From: Verrucomicrobiota bacterium
GTDB lineage: Bacteria; Verrucomicrobiota; Verrucomicrobiia; Limisphaerales; JAHDYP01
Length of the DNA stretch: 58,920 nt
Assembly (NCBI GenBank): GCA_023383055.1
Contig: JAHDYP010000011.1
Coordinates: 1-58,920 of the forward strand
Reading direction: 5' to 3'
The notes under the pieces are model-generated. The model was not told the origin of the DNA, did not search any database, and saw only the letters and a program-made list of their open reading frames with translations. The position numbers were made by a program, and so were the translations under genes. This document shows, piece after piece, positions 36,567 to 45,752 of this stretch. Numbering within the stretch: position 1 is the stretch's first letter; each line of letters starts with the position of its first letter.

Positions 36567-37973
36567 ATGGTCTTCACCACTCACATCTTTCTCTTCTACT
36601 TCCTGCCGCTCTTCCTGGTGGTCCACTTCTGCCTCCCGCGTGCCTGGCGGAACTTGTGGATTACGGCGGCGAGCTATGTCTTCTACGGCTGGTGGGAGCC
36701 GTGGTTCGTCTGCCTGATGATGTTCACTACGGTGGTGGACTTTCTCTGGGGCAAGGTGATCACGCGCCCGGGCGCCACAGCCTCGCAGCGAAAACTGGCC
36801 CTCGTCGCCTGCATCATCACCAATCTCAGTCTCCTCGGCTTCTTCAAGTACTACATGTTCGCCGCCGGCACGCTCAACGAACTCCTGGCCGTGGTCGGCG
36901 CCGAGCCGTTCCGCGTGATGACCGTGGTGCTGCCCATTGGGATCTCCTTTTACACGTTCCATTCCCTGACCTACATCATCGACCTCTATCGCGGACACGC
37001 CACGCCCGCGAAATCGTTCACGGACTTCTCCGCTTTCGTGGCGTTGTTCCCCGACCTCGTGGCCGGTCCCATCATTCGCTACAAGACGCTCGCCGAACAA
37101 CTGGCGGCGCGGCACCACACGTTGTCGCGATTCGCGTCCGGCACCCTCATCTTCATGCTCGGCTTTGCGAAGAAGATCCTGCTGGCAAATCCCCTTGGCG
37201 ATGTGGCCGACACGGCGTTCAACGCGGCGAACCCGCTGCCCCTCGATGCCTGGGTGGGTGTGCTGGCCTACGCGTTTCAAATCTATTTCGACTTCTGCGG
37301 TTATTCGGACATGGCGGTGGGCCTGGGCCGGATGCTCGGCTTCGAATTTCTGAGGAATTTCGACGCGCCCTACCGCGCCGACAGCATCACCGACGGCTGG
37401 CGGCGCTGGCACATCTCCTTGTCGAGCGTGCTGCGCGATTACCTCTACCTGCCCTTGGGCGGCAACCGCAAAGGCCCCACGCGCACTTACGTCAACCTTG
37501 CGGTGGTGATGCTGCTCGGCGGATTGTGGCACGGCGCGAAGTGGAACTTCATCGTCTGGGGCGCGTATCACGGGCTGCTGCTCGGCTGCGAACGATGGCG
37601 CGGCAAGCAGAGCCTCTACGAATCGTTCCCTCGCTCGGCACGCATCGCCCTGACCTTCCTGCTGATGCTGCTTTCGTGGGTGCTGTTCCGAGCGGATGAC
37701 CTCACTTCCGCCTGGCACTACTACGGATCGATGTTCGGGTGGCGGCCCGTCGCGGACACCGCGCCGCTGCTCGCCGCCGGCCTCTACACACCCTATCGCG
37801 TGCTCCTCCTCGTGCTTTGCGCCGCCCTCGTGTTCCAGCCGCTGCAAGCGCACGACTGGGCGCTCCGTCCGCTGAACTGGCCGCGCGTGGCGGTGGCCCT
37901 GCCGCTGTTCGCCCTCGCGCTGATGGCGATGTATTCGCAGGCGTTCAACCCATTCCTCTATTTCCAGTTCTAG
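36567..37973 (+). CDS. MBOAT-family O-acyltransferase (AlgI-like)
   Basis: 468 residues with about ten hydrophobic helices, beginning MVFTTHIFLFYFLPLFLVVH. Diagnostic segments are PIGISFYTFHSLTYIIDLYR, FFKYYMF, FGYSDMAVGLGRMLGF-like FCGYSDMAVGLGRMLGF, DGWRRWHISLSSVLRDYLY and GGLWHGAKWNFIVWG, with the putative catalytic His322 in LWHGAKW. AlgI and relatives move acetyl groups across the inner membrane for O-acetylation of exopolysaccharides. A purine-rich TGAGG lies 5-6 bases upstream of the ATG. It sits between a lipoprotein and an AlgX/AlgJ-like protein, the usual pairing for exopolysaccharide acetylation. No alginate synthase is visible here, so the polymer is unknown. Confidence 0.94.
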   Translation: MVFTTHIFLFYFLPLFLVVHFCLPRAWRNLWITAASYVFYGWWEPWFVCLMMFTTVVDFLWGKVITRPGATASQRKLALVACIITNLSLLGFFKYYMFAAGTLNELLAVVGAEPFRVMTVVLPIGISFYTFHSLTYIIDLYRGHATPAKSFTDFSAFVALFPDLVAGPIIRYKTLAEQLAARHHTLSRFASGTLIFMLGFAKKILLANPLGDVADTAFNAANPLPLDAWVGVLAYAFQIYFDFCGYSDMAVGLGRMLGFEFLRNFDAPYRADSITDGWRRWHISLSSVLRDYLYLPLGGNRKGPTRTYVNLAVVMLLGGLWHGAKWNFIVWGAYHGLLLGCERWRGKQSLYESFPRSARIALTFLLMLLSWVLFRADDLTSAWHYYGSMFGWRPVADTAPLLAAGLYTPYRVLLLVLCAALVFQPLQAHDWALRPLNWPRVAVALPLFALALMAMYSQAFNPFLYFQF

Positions 37974-37978
37974 CCCGC

Positions 37979-39277
37979 ATGCATTCGAATCCGACAAACG
38001 CCGTGACTCCCACGCCTGCCGCCGTGGTCCCGAGTCCATCCCGGCCGGGCGGAGGCCGGGCGGCGGAGCTTGCGCTGGTCATTGTCTTTCTCTTGCTGCT
38101 GGCTGGCGGGATTCTAATTCAAACGGCGGTCGAACTGCGCCGCGGCGATGGGGTGAGCGCGCTGGAAGTGTTCCACCGGAAGCCCACCTCGGCTAATCTA
38201 CGCGCCTACGAGCATCGTCTTGAAGAGGCCAGTGTCGTGGCGCGCGCGCTTCGTCCCCTGTTTCAGTTCGTGCAGTTCACCTGGCTCCGCGATGGCGGCG
38301 AAAAAGCGCTCGTCGGACGCGACGGCTGGCTCTTCTACAAGCCGGGCTTGGATGACATGGTGACCCGCGGCGGCGGCCTGGCGACTGCGACGAACGACCC
38401 TGTTGCCGCCATCGTGGCGTGGCGCGATGCGCTGGCGGCTCGTGGCATTCATTTGCTGGTCGTACTCGCGCCAAACAAGGAGAGTGTCTATCCCGACCGG
38501 CTCACGCGGCGGTTCGCCGAGGGGCAGACGGTGAGGTCACCCACGACGCGTGACCTGATCGCGCGACTCAGGTCCGCCAACGTCCACTGCGTGGACTTGT
38601 TTGCCCTGTTCGCGGAGGCGCGGACCAACACCGCCACGTCCAGCCCGGCGCCGCTTTACCTCCAGCAAGACAGCCATTGGTCGCCGGCGGGAGTCGCTCT
38701 CGCCGCCCAGGCCGTGGCGCGGCGCCTGGTCGAACTCGGCTGGGCGAAGCCAGGCGCCGTGGCGTATCGCGAACGGGCCGCGCCCGTGGAACGTCTGGGT
38801 GACGTCCTGCAAATGTTGCGGTCAACGCCCATCGAAAGATCTTCCGTTCCCGAGAAGATCCGGTGTGTCCAAGTCCTCCGCGACCACAGCGGCCAGCCCT
38901 ACCAGGACGACCCTCAGTCGGAGATCCTCATCCTGGGCGACAGTTTCCTCCGCCTCTATCAACAGGACGAACCGGGCTCCGCCGGATTCGTCGCGCACCT
39001 GGCCAAGGAATTGAGGCAGCCGCTTACCTCGCTGGTCAACGACGGCGGCGCGTCGACATTGGTCCGACAGGAACTCCATCGTCGGCCGGCGCTGTTGCGG
39101 CACAAGCGTGTCGTGGTGTGGGAGTTCGTCGAACGCGACATCCGGCTGGGCACCGAAGGCTGGCAGCAGGTACCCTTGCCGCCGCTCGCCAGCGCGGAGG
39201 TTGGTGATCGCCAACGCAAGCCCGCCCGGTCACAGGAAAACCCGAGCCGACCCACGCGGGCGATTGCCGGAGAATAA
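37979..39277 (+). CDS. AlgX/AlgJ-like SGNH-family acetyltransferase
   Basis: 432 residues from the ATG at 37979, with one N-terminal membrane anchor (ELALVIVFLLLLAGGIL). The catalytic pieces of AlgX/AlgJ proteins are present: DSHWSPAG with Asp231 and His233, and ILGDSFLRLY with Ser322. VGRDGWLFYKPGLDD and LAPNKESVYPDRL also match the family. Such proteins take the acetyl group delivered by the MBOAT partner and place it on the polysaccharide in the periplasm. It starts just after the MBOAT stop (7 bp) and precedes a glycosidase-like gene by 1 bp. The polymer is unknown. Confidence 0.9.
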   Translation: MHSNPTNAVTPTPAAVVPSPSRPGGGRAAELALVIVFLLLLAGGILIQTAVELRRGDGVSALEVFHRKPTSANLRAYEHRLEEASVVARALRPLFQFVQFTWLRDGGEKALVGRDGWLFYKPGLDDMVTRGGGLATATNDPVAAIVAWRDALAARGIHLLVVLAPNKESVYPDRLTRRFAEGQTVRSPTTRDLIARLRSANVHCVDLFALFAEARTNTATSSPAPLYLQQDSHWSPAGVALAAQAVARRLVELGWAKPGAVAYRERAAPVERLGDVLQMLRSTPIERSSVPEKIRCVQVLRDHSGQPYQDDPQSEILILGDSFLRLYQQDEPGSAGFVAHLAKELRQPLTSLVNDGGASTLVRQELHRRPALLRHKRVVVWEFVERDIRLGTEGWQQVPLPPLASAEVGDRQRKPARSQENPSRPTRAIAGE

Positions 39278-39278
39278 T

Positions 39279-42032
39279 ATGACAAACCCATTGCACCGTC
39301 GCCACGTCATCCGCTTGCTCCTCCTCGCATTCGGGTTGATCGCCGGCCTCGGGTCGCCTCGGTGCGCCGCCGAGATTCGCGAGACCCTGCAGCTCCGAAT
39401 CGCTTTCGGTCTCCGCGCACCCGATCAGACCACTCTCACGCCACAACTCGTCCCAGGCTCGCCCGGACTTGAAGTCCGTGCGGCGTCGAGGACGCTCATC
39501 ATTGGCGCAGGTACGGTCGATTCCATCACCGCCGAGGTATCCTGGCCGAAGCCGGCGAAGCCGCCGCGGAAGCCGCAGTCGATCTGGCAGCATTTGCTCG
39601 ACCACGGCGAACCAGGCCAGGTGGCGCGGCTCAAAGACGATCCCGGCCTTCAGCCGGATGCGCCGGTGCTCACCGTGTTGACGGCGGCAGACGGCACGCG
39701 GGGTTTCTCGATCGGCCTGGAGCAACTCGCCCGGCACCAGGCGATGTGGCTGCCCGAGCACGACGCGTTCGTCACGCGGACCGATACGCCCGTGGATTTC
39801 ACGGCCCATGTCGCCGCGTTGAAAGGCGAGCGCGTGCTGCATCGCGTGAGGCACCAGCCCGAGGCCACGCTCGCGGGGTGGACCCACAAGTGGGCGGACT
39901 TCGGCGATCCGACCCAACCGAATCATGGCCACGAAACCGGGTTGCTCGGGGCCAAAGGCCACCTCACCGGCTTTACCCCGCGCCACGGCTCGATCTACAA
40001 GTTCGGCGTAGACCGCTGGGGCCGCGCGCGGCCCGACCTCTCCTTCGCGCACAAGTTCCGCTTCGACCCGCTCTGGCCCGAGTGGCAGTGGACGGGGCAG
40101 CGGATCGTGGACGGGCTGCCCATCCTGGTGACCACCTGCGAGCGCGAAGGCCGGCGCTGCGAGGTCGAACAAATTGTCGAGCCGCTGCGCGACACGCCGC
40201 CGGCAAAACGCGGTGAACTGCCGGGAGTGTTGCTGAGCAGATTCCGGTTCTCCGGCAAAACGGGTCCATTTCAGTTCGGTTTCCGACTGGCCACCGAAAC
40301 CACGAACCGGCATCCCGAACTGCGCGAAGCCGGCGGACGCTGGTGCGTGGTGGATCGCGAGACCGGCTGTGTCTGGTTGATGGTCGAGGCTGACCCCGGT
40401 TTTACGCTGCAGCCGCGCGCCGCCCTCGCAGACGAGCAGGACCCGCGGATCGAGTTCGACTGCGTGGGCGAACTGACAGCCGGCAAGCCTTGCGACATTC
40501 TCGTCAAGTTGCCTTCACCCGTCGTTCCGCCGGGGGCGATGGACGCACTGGCGGGGCTGGATTACGCGAAAGCCCGCGCGGCGACGGTGAATTACTGGGA
40601 AAGCTGGCTGGCGCAAGGCGCGCTTTTCGAGGCACCGGAGCAAGCCGTCAACGACCTCTTCCGCGCGAACCTCTGGCACGCGCTAATGCTGCCACGCTTC
40701 CGGGAGCACAACCACATTGACCTGCCATACTCGAACTTCGCCTACGGCCAGTTCAACGCCGATTGGCCCATCAACCAGGCTGTGTACGTGGACTACATGC
40801 TCTATGGCCTGCGCGGGCACTTTGCCGTCGCAGAGGAGGAATTCGCCGCCATGTACCGCAGCCAGCAGAAGCCCGACGGGCGTGTTGGCGGTTTCGCGGA
40901 GTGGGGTGTCTATTCGCCGGGAATGCTCTACTCCGTCGCGCGGCACTTCCTGCTCTCGGGCGACCGCGCCTCCTTCGAGCGTCTGCTGCCCGCCTCGCTG
41001 AAAGCCATGGACTGGTGCTTGAGGGAAGTCGCCGGCAGCCAACAAAACACAGACGCGCCTGGACTCATCATCGCTCCGCTCAACGACCTCACCCACGCCC
41101 AGCGCGCCTGGGGTTTCCCCAATGGCTACTTCGTCGCCGGACTCGATGTCTTCGGACGGGCTCTGGCGGTTTACGGTCATCCCCGCGCCGCCGAAGTCCG
41201 GGCCACGGCCGACAAGATGCGCGCCGACGTCACCACCGCCTTCGCCCGCGCCAGCGTGAAGTCGCCGGTGGTGCAACTCGCCGACGGCACCTGGAACAAC
41301 TACGTGCCGTGCGACGCGCTGACGCCCCGCCGGCTGCTGGAAGAGTGGTATCCCACGGACGTGGATTGCGGCCCGTTGCACATGGCGCGGCTGGGAGCCC
41401 TGGACCCGCGCGGCTGGCTCGCCACGGCCATGCTGCATGACCACGAGGACAATCTGTTCCTCAACCAATGGGGCGCAGCCAACGAACCGGTGTATAATAT
41501 GCAGGCCACCGCCTACCTCCACCGCGACGAGCCGGAGGCGGTCATCCGCGCCTTTTACAGCATGCTGGCTTGCGCGTTCTCCCACCACCAACTCACGCCG
41601 CTGGAACATCGCTGGGCCTGGGGACAGTACTACATGCCGCCAAGCACCGACGGCGCCTGGTTCGAACTGTACCGGAACATGCTGGTCAACGAGCTCAGCG
41701 GCAACGGCACGCTCTTCGTCGGTCAGGCTGTCCCGCGCGCCTGGTTGGCGGACGGGAAACGTCTCCGGGTGGAACGCGCCCCGACTTGCTTTGGCCCGGT
41801 GAGCTTCTCGGTGGACAGCCGAGCGACGGCCGGTGAGATCATGGTCATCCTTGACGCCCCGTCGCGTCAGCCACCCGCCACACTGTTGGTCCGGCTGCGG
41901 CATCCGCAGCGGAAGCCTCTTCAATCCGTGACCGTCAACGGCCGGGCGTGGTCCGACTTCGACGCGAAGAAGGAATGGATCCGCATCGCCACCCCCGCCG
42001 CAGTCCGTCATACCATCAGCGCCCGCTATTAA
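39279..42032 (+). CDS. Secreted six-hairpin glycosidase-like protein
   Basis: 917 residues from the ATG at 39279, one base after the AlgX/AlgJ-like stop. A signal peptide (LLLLAFGLIAGLGSPRCAAE) leads into a beta-sandwich region to about 410 and then an (alpha/alpha)6 barrel: VNDLFRANLWHALMLPRFRE, WPINQAVYVDYMLYGLRGHF, GVYSPGMLYSVARHFLLSGD, MNNYVP-type WNNYVPCDALTPRR and HRWAWGQYYMPPSTDGAWFE. This is the shape of six-hairpin glycosidases such as GH15/65/78/95-like enzymes, but I cannot assign a GH family. As the last gene of the acetylation operon it may remove sugars from the same polymer. Confidence 0.8.
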   Translation: MTNPLHRRHVIRLLLLAFGLIAGLGSPRCAAEIRETLQLRIAFGLRAPDQTTLTPQLVPGSPGLEVRAASRTLIIGAGTVDSITAEVSWPKPAKPPRKPQSIWQHLLDHGEPGQVARLKDDPGLQPDAPVLTVLTAADGTRGFSIGLEQLARHQAMWLPEHDAFVTRTDTPVDFTAHVAALKGERVLHRVRHQPEATLAGWTHKWADFGDPTQPNHGHETGLLGAKGHLTGFTPRHGSIYKFGVDRWGRARPDLSFAHKFRFDPLWPEWQWTGQRIVDGLPILVTTCEREGRRCEVEQIVEPLRDTPPAKRGELPGVLLSRFRFSGKTGPFQFGFRLATETTNRHPELREAGGRWCVVDRETGCVWLMVEADPGFTLQPRAALADEQDPRIEFDCVGELTAGKPCDILVKLPSPVVPPGAMDALAGLDYAKARAATVNYWESWLAQGALFEAPEQAVNDLFRANLWHALMLPRFREHNHIDLPYSNFAYGQFNADWPINQAVYVDYMLYGLRGHFAVAEEEFAAMYRSQQKPDGRVGGFAEWGVYSPGMLYSVARHFLLSGDRASFERLLPASLKAMDWCLREVAGSQQNTDAPGLIIAPLNDLTHAQRAWGFPNGYFVAGLDVFGRALAVYGHPRAAEVRATADKMRADVTTAFARASVKSPVVQLADGTWNNYVPCDALTPRRLLEEWYPTDVDCGPLHMARLGALDPRGWLATAMLHDHEDNLFLNQWGAANEPVYNMQATAYLHRDEPEAVIRAFYSMLACAFSHHQLTPLEHRWAWGQYYMPPSTDGAWFELYRNMLVNELSGNGTLFVGQAVPRAWLADGKRLRVERAPTCFGPVSFSVDSRATAGEIMVILDAPSRQPPATLLVRLRHPQRKPLQSVTVNGRAWSDFDAKKEWIRIATPAAVRHTISARY

Positions 42033-42035
42033 ACC

Positions 42036-42461
42036 GTGCAGCGTCTTCGTGCTCAGGGACCGCGCCCTCGGGTTCAGCGGGGATGTGTGATGCTCGACGG
42101 CGCGAACATTCACACTTGGTTCGACACGGAGGGGGATGATGGCCCGCCGCCGGCCGAGTGGCTGGCGGTCGGCGCGTCGAACCATGCGGTCGAGGTGTGG
42201 GACGTGAAGTCACGGCGCCGACGTCACATCCTGACCGGCCACGCCTGGCATTGCCTGTCGCTGGACTTCTCAGCCGATGCCAAGACGCGGGTGACGAGCG
42301 GAATCGATTACACCGTGCGTCTGTGGAACCTGGCAACCGGGCGGGAGACCCAAGTCCTCGAGAATGTGGACCGCCTCGATATATGCTCGGTTCATGTTCC
42401 TGCCGGCCTGGACACCGGCATCTTGCGGACCCGGATGCCGAACAGCCGACCCCGGTGGTAA
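42036..42461 (+). pseudogene. WD40-repeat protein remnant
   Basis: Two WD40 blades are readable (ASNHAVEVWDVKSRRRRHIL, TGHAWHCLSLDFSADAKTRV, SGIDYTVRLWNLATGRETQV); after VLENVDRL the sequence loses coding character and stops at 42461. There is no signal peptide, propellers need six or more blades, and nothing similar continues upstream. It begins 3 bp after the six-hairpin gene stop. A short soluble product from the ATG at 42090 cannot be excluded. Confidence 0.55.
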
Positions 42462-42654
42462 GTCACAAACGTGCCCCCGCTCTTGCCACTAAGCCGATTC
42501 GCTCATGGCAGCGCGCACAGTGCCCGGCAACTCCCTTGCTTACAGGCTGAATCCAGAGGTCGAAATCGGCCCCAAGCCCTTGGAATCACCTTCCATCATG
42601 CGTATCCGATTGGCGCTCTGGACTCCTCTGGGCGAGAGATCATCGTCCGTGGGA

Positions 42655-43080
42655 TTACCTGGGGCCGACGACGGTGAGCGCCAGGTCTACCGTTTGGGCC
42701 GGCCCCGACGCCGGAGAGATCACCAACTGCAGTGAGTGTTGTCCCGGGGTTGCGCCGGCAGGGACCGACAGCGCCAGCTTCCGCGTTTCATTGAATCCGA
42801 CGTCACGGGTCGTGAGGGTGTGGCTGAAGTCCCACTGGTCTGGAGTAACCCGCCAACCCCGGGGAGCGTTCACCTGGATTCCGTAGGCAAGGGTGACTGC
42901 GGTCTTCGGATTCGCTGGCAGCCGATAATGCACGGTAAGCGTCAGTTCGATTTCTTGCTCCTGCCCGGAGACGATTGGGCTCGCGCGGTACTCCGCCGCG
43001 AATGTCCCGGATTTCGAGGTGCCCGGGCCGCAACCCAGAAGGAGCAACCCCGTGGCCATCGCTGCCACGCAGCGGCGCAT
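42655..43080 (-). CDS. Small lipoprotein with an Ig-like beta domain
   Basis: 141 residues from the ATG at 43078-43080, chosen because a lipoprotein signal follows (MRRCVAAMATGLLLLGCGPG, lipobox LLGC). An upstream in-frame ATG at 43170 would add an unlikely 30-residue charged leader. The mature part reads EQEIELTLTVHYRLPANPKT, YGIQVNAPRGWRVTPDQWD and GQHSLQLVISPASGPAQTVD, a beta sandwich like those in cell-wall or chaperone-like proteins. It is anchored in a membrane; function unknown. Confidence 0.76.
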   Translation of the reverse strand: MRRCVAAMATGLLLLGCGPGTSKSGTFAAEYRASPIVSGQEQEIELTLTVHYRLPANPKTAVTLAYGIQVNAPRGWRVTPDQWDFSHTLTTRDVGFNETRKLALSVPAGATPGQHSLQLVISPASGPAQTVDLALTVVGPR

Positions 43081-43477
43081 GCTCCCACGGTCGCGTTCCA
43101 AGGTGCCCTTTTCGCAGTGGAGGGCTTCCCGCGCGCACACGAAGGCGCGAGGGGGCGGTTTCTGTTTCATGATTTTGGCAAGGTTGATGTGGTTTCGCTT
43201 CCCGGACTGCTGCTTTGCGGCACGACCGGACAGCTTCCCGAATCGTAACACACATGATAACAGCCACCCAAGAACACCTGCTGCGGCCATTGGATGGTTA
43301 CAATTCGGTGACGGTTTCTCCGACTGATCGATAGCGGGGGGAGGGAGTCCCCCGCAAGGCTGCCAAGGCGGAGAGGGCCAAGACCTAGTTACAACTTCAT
43401 TATCCAGTTTACAGGTATATTGACCAGTTCTCGGGCATTTTATCGCACCACAATCGTGCGGCGCATGTTCAGGATGC
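43081..43477. other. Gene-free stretch between a lipoprotein gene and glmS
   Basis: No coding frame is convincing. The only structure noticed is a GC-rich inverted repeat, GCGGGGG/CCCCCGC at 43334-43340 and 43349-43355, without a U tract, so it is not a canonical terminator for either strand. The region should hold the promoter of the lipoprotein gene (-) and the 3' end signals of glmS (-). Confidence 0.5.
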
Positions 43478-45361
43478 CTACTCGACGGTGACCGATTTGG
43501 CGAGGTTGCGGGGTTTATCGACGTCGCAGCCGCGGGCGACGGCGATGTGGTAGGCGAGGAGTTGGAGGGGAACCACGGCGAGGAGGGGGAAGAGGGGTTC
43601 GAGGGTCTCGGGGAGGGCGATGACATCCTCGGCTTTGCGGGCGAGATCGGCGGCTTTGTCTTCGGTGGTGAGGGCGATGATGGGGCCTTTGCGGGCCTTG
43701 ATTTCCTCGAGGTTCGAGCAGGTTTTGTCGAACATGGCGCCGTTGGGGATGACGAAGACGGTGGGGGTCTGATCGTCGATCATGGCGATGGGGCCATGTT
43801 TCATTTCGGCGGCGGGATAGCCTTCGGCGTGGATATAAGAGATTTCCTTGAGTTTGAGGGCGCCCTCGAGGGCCACGGGGAAGTTGTATTGCCGGCCGAG
43901 GAAGAAGAAATCTTCGGCGTTCTGGTATTTGAGGGCGATGCGCTTGACCTGGTCATTGAGGGCGAGGGCTTGCGACATTTGCTGGGGCAAGGCTTGGAGG
44001 GCCTGGATGAACTGGCGTCCGCGATTGGCGGAGAGCATCCGGATGCGGCCCATGAGCAGGGCAAGCAGGGCGAGGACGCTGACCTGGGCGGTGAAGGCTT
44101 TGGTTGAAGCGACGCCGATTTCGGGGCCGGCGTGGAGGTAGATGCCGCCATCGGATTCCCGGGCGATGGTCGAGCCGACGACATTGACGATGGCCAGGAC
44201 CTTGTGGCCGCGTCGGCGCGATTCCCGGAGTCCGGCCAGGGTATCGGCGGTTTCGCCGGATTGACTGATGACCAGGACGAGCGTGCCGTGATCGATGGGC
44301 GGGTTGCGGTACCGGAATTCGCTGGCGTATTCGACTTCGACGGGGATGTGGGCGAATTCCTCGATGAGATATTCGCCGGTGAGGGCGGCGTGCCAACTGG
44401 TGCCGCAGGCGGAAATGACGATCCGTTCCACGCCGCGGAGTTCGGCGTTGGTCATGTTGAGTCCGCCGAACTTGGCGGTGACTTCTTCGAGGTCGAGGCG
44501 GCCGCGGATGGCGTTTTCGAGCGCGCGCGGTTGCTCGTAGATCTCCTTGAGCATGTAATGCGGGAAGGTGCCGAGCTCGACGGCCTCGGGTTTGAATTCG
44601 AGCGCGCTGATCTCGTAGCGGGCAGTGGCGTCGTCCAAGCGGTCGAGCTTGAGATCGTCGATGGTGAGAGTCACGACGTCGAGGTCGTTGAGGTAAACGA
44701 CTTTTTGCGTGTGCGCGACGATGGCGGCGGCGTCGCTGGCCAGGAAGTTCTCGCCGTCGCCCACTCCGACAATGAGCGGCGAACCGCGTCGGGCTCCGAC
44801 CATGATACCGGGTTGATTGACGCAGAGGACGGCAATGCCATAGGTGCCGACGACTTCCCGGAGGGCTTCCATGACGGCCTGGGTCAGGAGCGGGAGTTCG
44901 GATCGGGTGAGGGGATGGGCGTGTTGGGTCTGGGCCTCCAGGCGGTCGTAATGGACACCGACCAGATGGGCGAGCACTTCGGTGTCGGTGGCGGACTTGA
45001 AGGTGTGGCCGTCGGCGAGGAGTTGGTTCTTGAGGGTATCGAAGTTTTCGATGACGCCGTTGTGAACGAGCACGATGCGGCCGCGCTGGTCGAGGTGGGG
45101 GTGGGAGTTTTCGTCGGAGGGTGGTCCGTGGGTGGCCCAGCGGGTGTGACCGATGCCGAGGGCTCCCTCCAGAGGTTGGGCCTGGAGGAGGCGTGCGAGG
45201 CCTTCGTCGATTTTGCCTTTGCGCTTGCGGAGTTGGAAGGCGTCGTCCGCCAGGATGCAGATGCCGGCGCTGTCGTAACCGCGATATTCGAGACGGCGCA
45301 GGCCTTCGAGGATGACGGGGCCGGCCTGTTGTTTACCGATATAACCTACGATGCCGCACAT
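43478..45361 (-). CDS. glmS: Glutamine--fructose-6-phosphate aminotransferase
   Basis: 627 residues, near the usual 609. It starts MCGIVGYIG with the nucleophilic Cys2 exposed after Met removal, followed by RRLEYRGYDSAG and GHTRWATHGPPSDENSHPH of the glutaminase domain. The isomerase half has two SIS subdomains: ISACGTSWHAALTGEYLIEE, LVLVISQSGETADTLAGLRE, ASTKAFTAQVSVLALLALL, and the C-terminal KSVTVE. It makes glucosamine-6-phosphate from fructose-6-phosphate and glutamine, the entry to UDP-GlcNAc and cell wall synthesis, in the cytoplasm. No glmS ribozyme was recognised in its leader. Confidence 0.98.
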   Translation of the reverse strand: MCGIVGYIGKQQAGPVILEGLRRLEYRGYDSAGICILADDAFQLRKRKGKIDEGLARLLQAQPLEGALGIGHTRWATHGPPSDENSHPHLDQRGRIVLVHNGVIENFDTLKNQLLADGHTFKSATDTEVLAHLVGVHYDRLEAQTQHAHPLTRSELPLLTQAVMEALREVVGTYGIAVLCVNQPGIMVGARRGSPLIVGVGDGENFLASDAAAIVAHTQKVVYLNDLDVVTLTIDDLKLDRLDDATARYEISALEFKPEAVELGTFPHYMLKEIYEQPRALENAIRGRLDLEEVTAKFGGLNMTNAELRGVERIVISACGTSWHAALTGEYLIEEFAHIPVEVEYASEFRYRNPPIDHGTLVLVISQSGETADTLAGLRESRRRGHKVLAIVNVVGSTIARESDGGIYLHAGPEIGVASTKAFTAQVSVLALLALLMGRIRMLSANRGRQFIQALQALPQQMSQALALNDQVKRIALKYQNAEDFFFLGRQYNFPVALEGALKLKEISYIHAEGYPAAEMKHGPIAMIDDQTPTVFVIPNGAMFDKTCSNLEEIKARKGPIIALTTEDKAADLARKAEDVIALPETLEPLFPLLAVVPLQLLAYHIAVARGCDVDKPRNLAKSVTVE

Positions 45362-45752
45362 AAGGGATTTGAGATTTAAGATTTAATATTCGAGATCTGC
45401 CGGAAATCGCAAGCAGGTCCTGCTCCAAGCTGGCGAAGTGGATCTGTCGTAATTTGCAGCATATTGTAGTCGAGTTGGTTACACCGCAGCAGGGATTGGG
45501 CGGTTCGTCGTCCCAGTCTTACTCGGCGGCAGTCTGTCCGCTTACCGGCGTGGCGGGTTCGTATTCGTATTCGCATCGACAGCTCGTGGCCGGAGGTTAG
45601 CGAATCGGAAAGGCGCGGTCGAGTGGAGATCCGGGGAAAGTCCGCACGACCTGAGAATCGAGGCTTCGATGTCGGGTTCCGGCGGAGCTGGAGGCTGGCG
45701 GGCGGCAGGATGGCATTGCATTCCACGAATGGCTGAGCGAAAAACGGGCGTC
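45362..45752. other. Divergent intergenic region between glmS and a URO-D-family gene
   Basis: About 390 bp without a gene. Close to the glmS start, 45363-45397 is AT-rich and made of degenerate GATTT(A/G)A steps, unlike its GC-rich surroundings; it lies in the glmS leader. The remainder shows no recognised structure and probably holds two divergent promoters. Confidence 0.55.

Noticed and set aside
35910..38039. Minus-strand frame of 709 codons
   Set aside because: It lies antisense to the lipoprotein, MBOAT and part of the AlgX-like gene, and its His/Glu-rich translation is typical of antisense reading.
45362..45480. A glmS ribozyme or riboswitch in the glmS leader
   Set aside because: No pseudoknot core or conserved ribozyme segments could be recognised; the leader is short and AT-rich.
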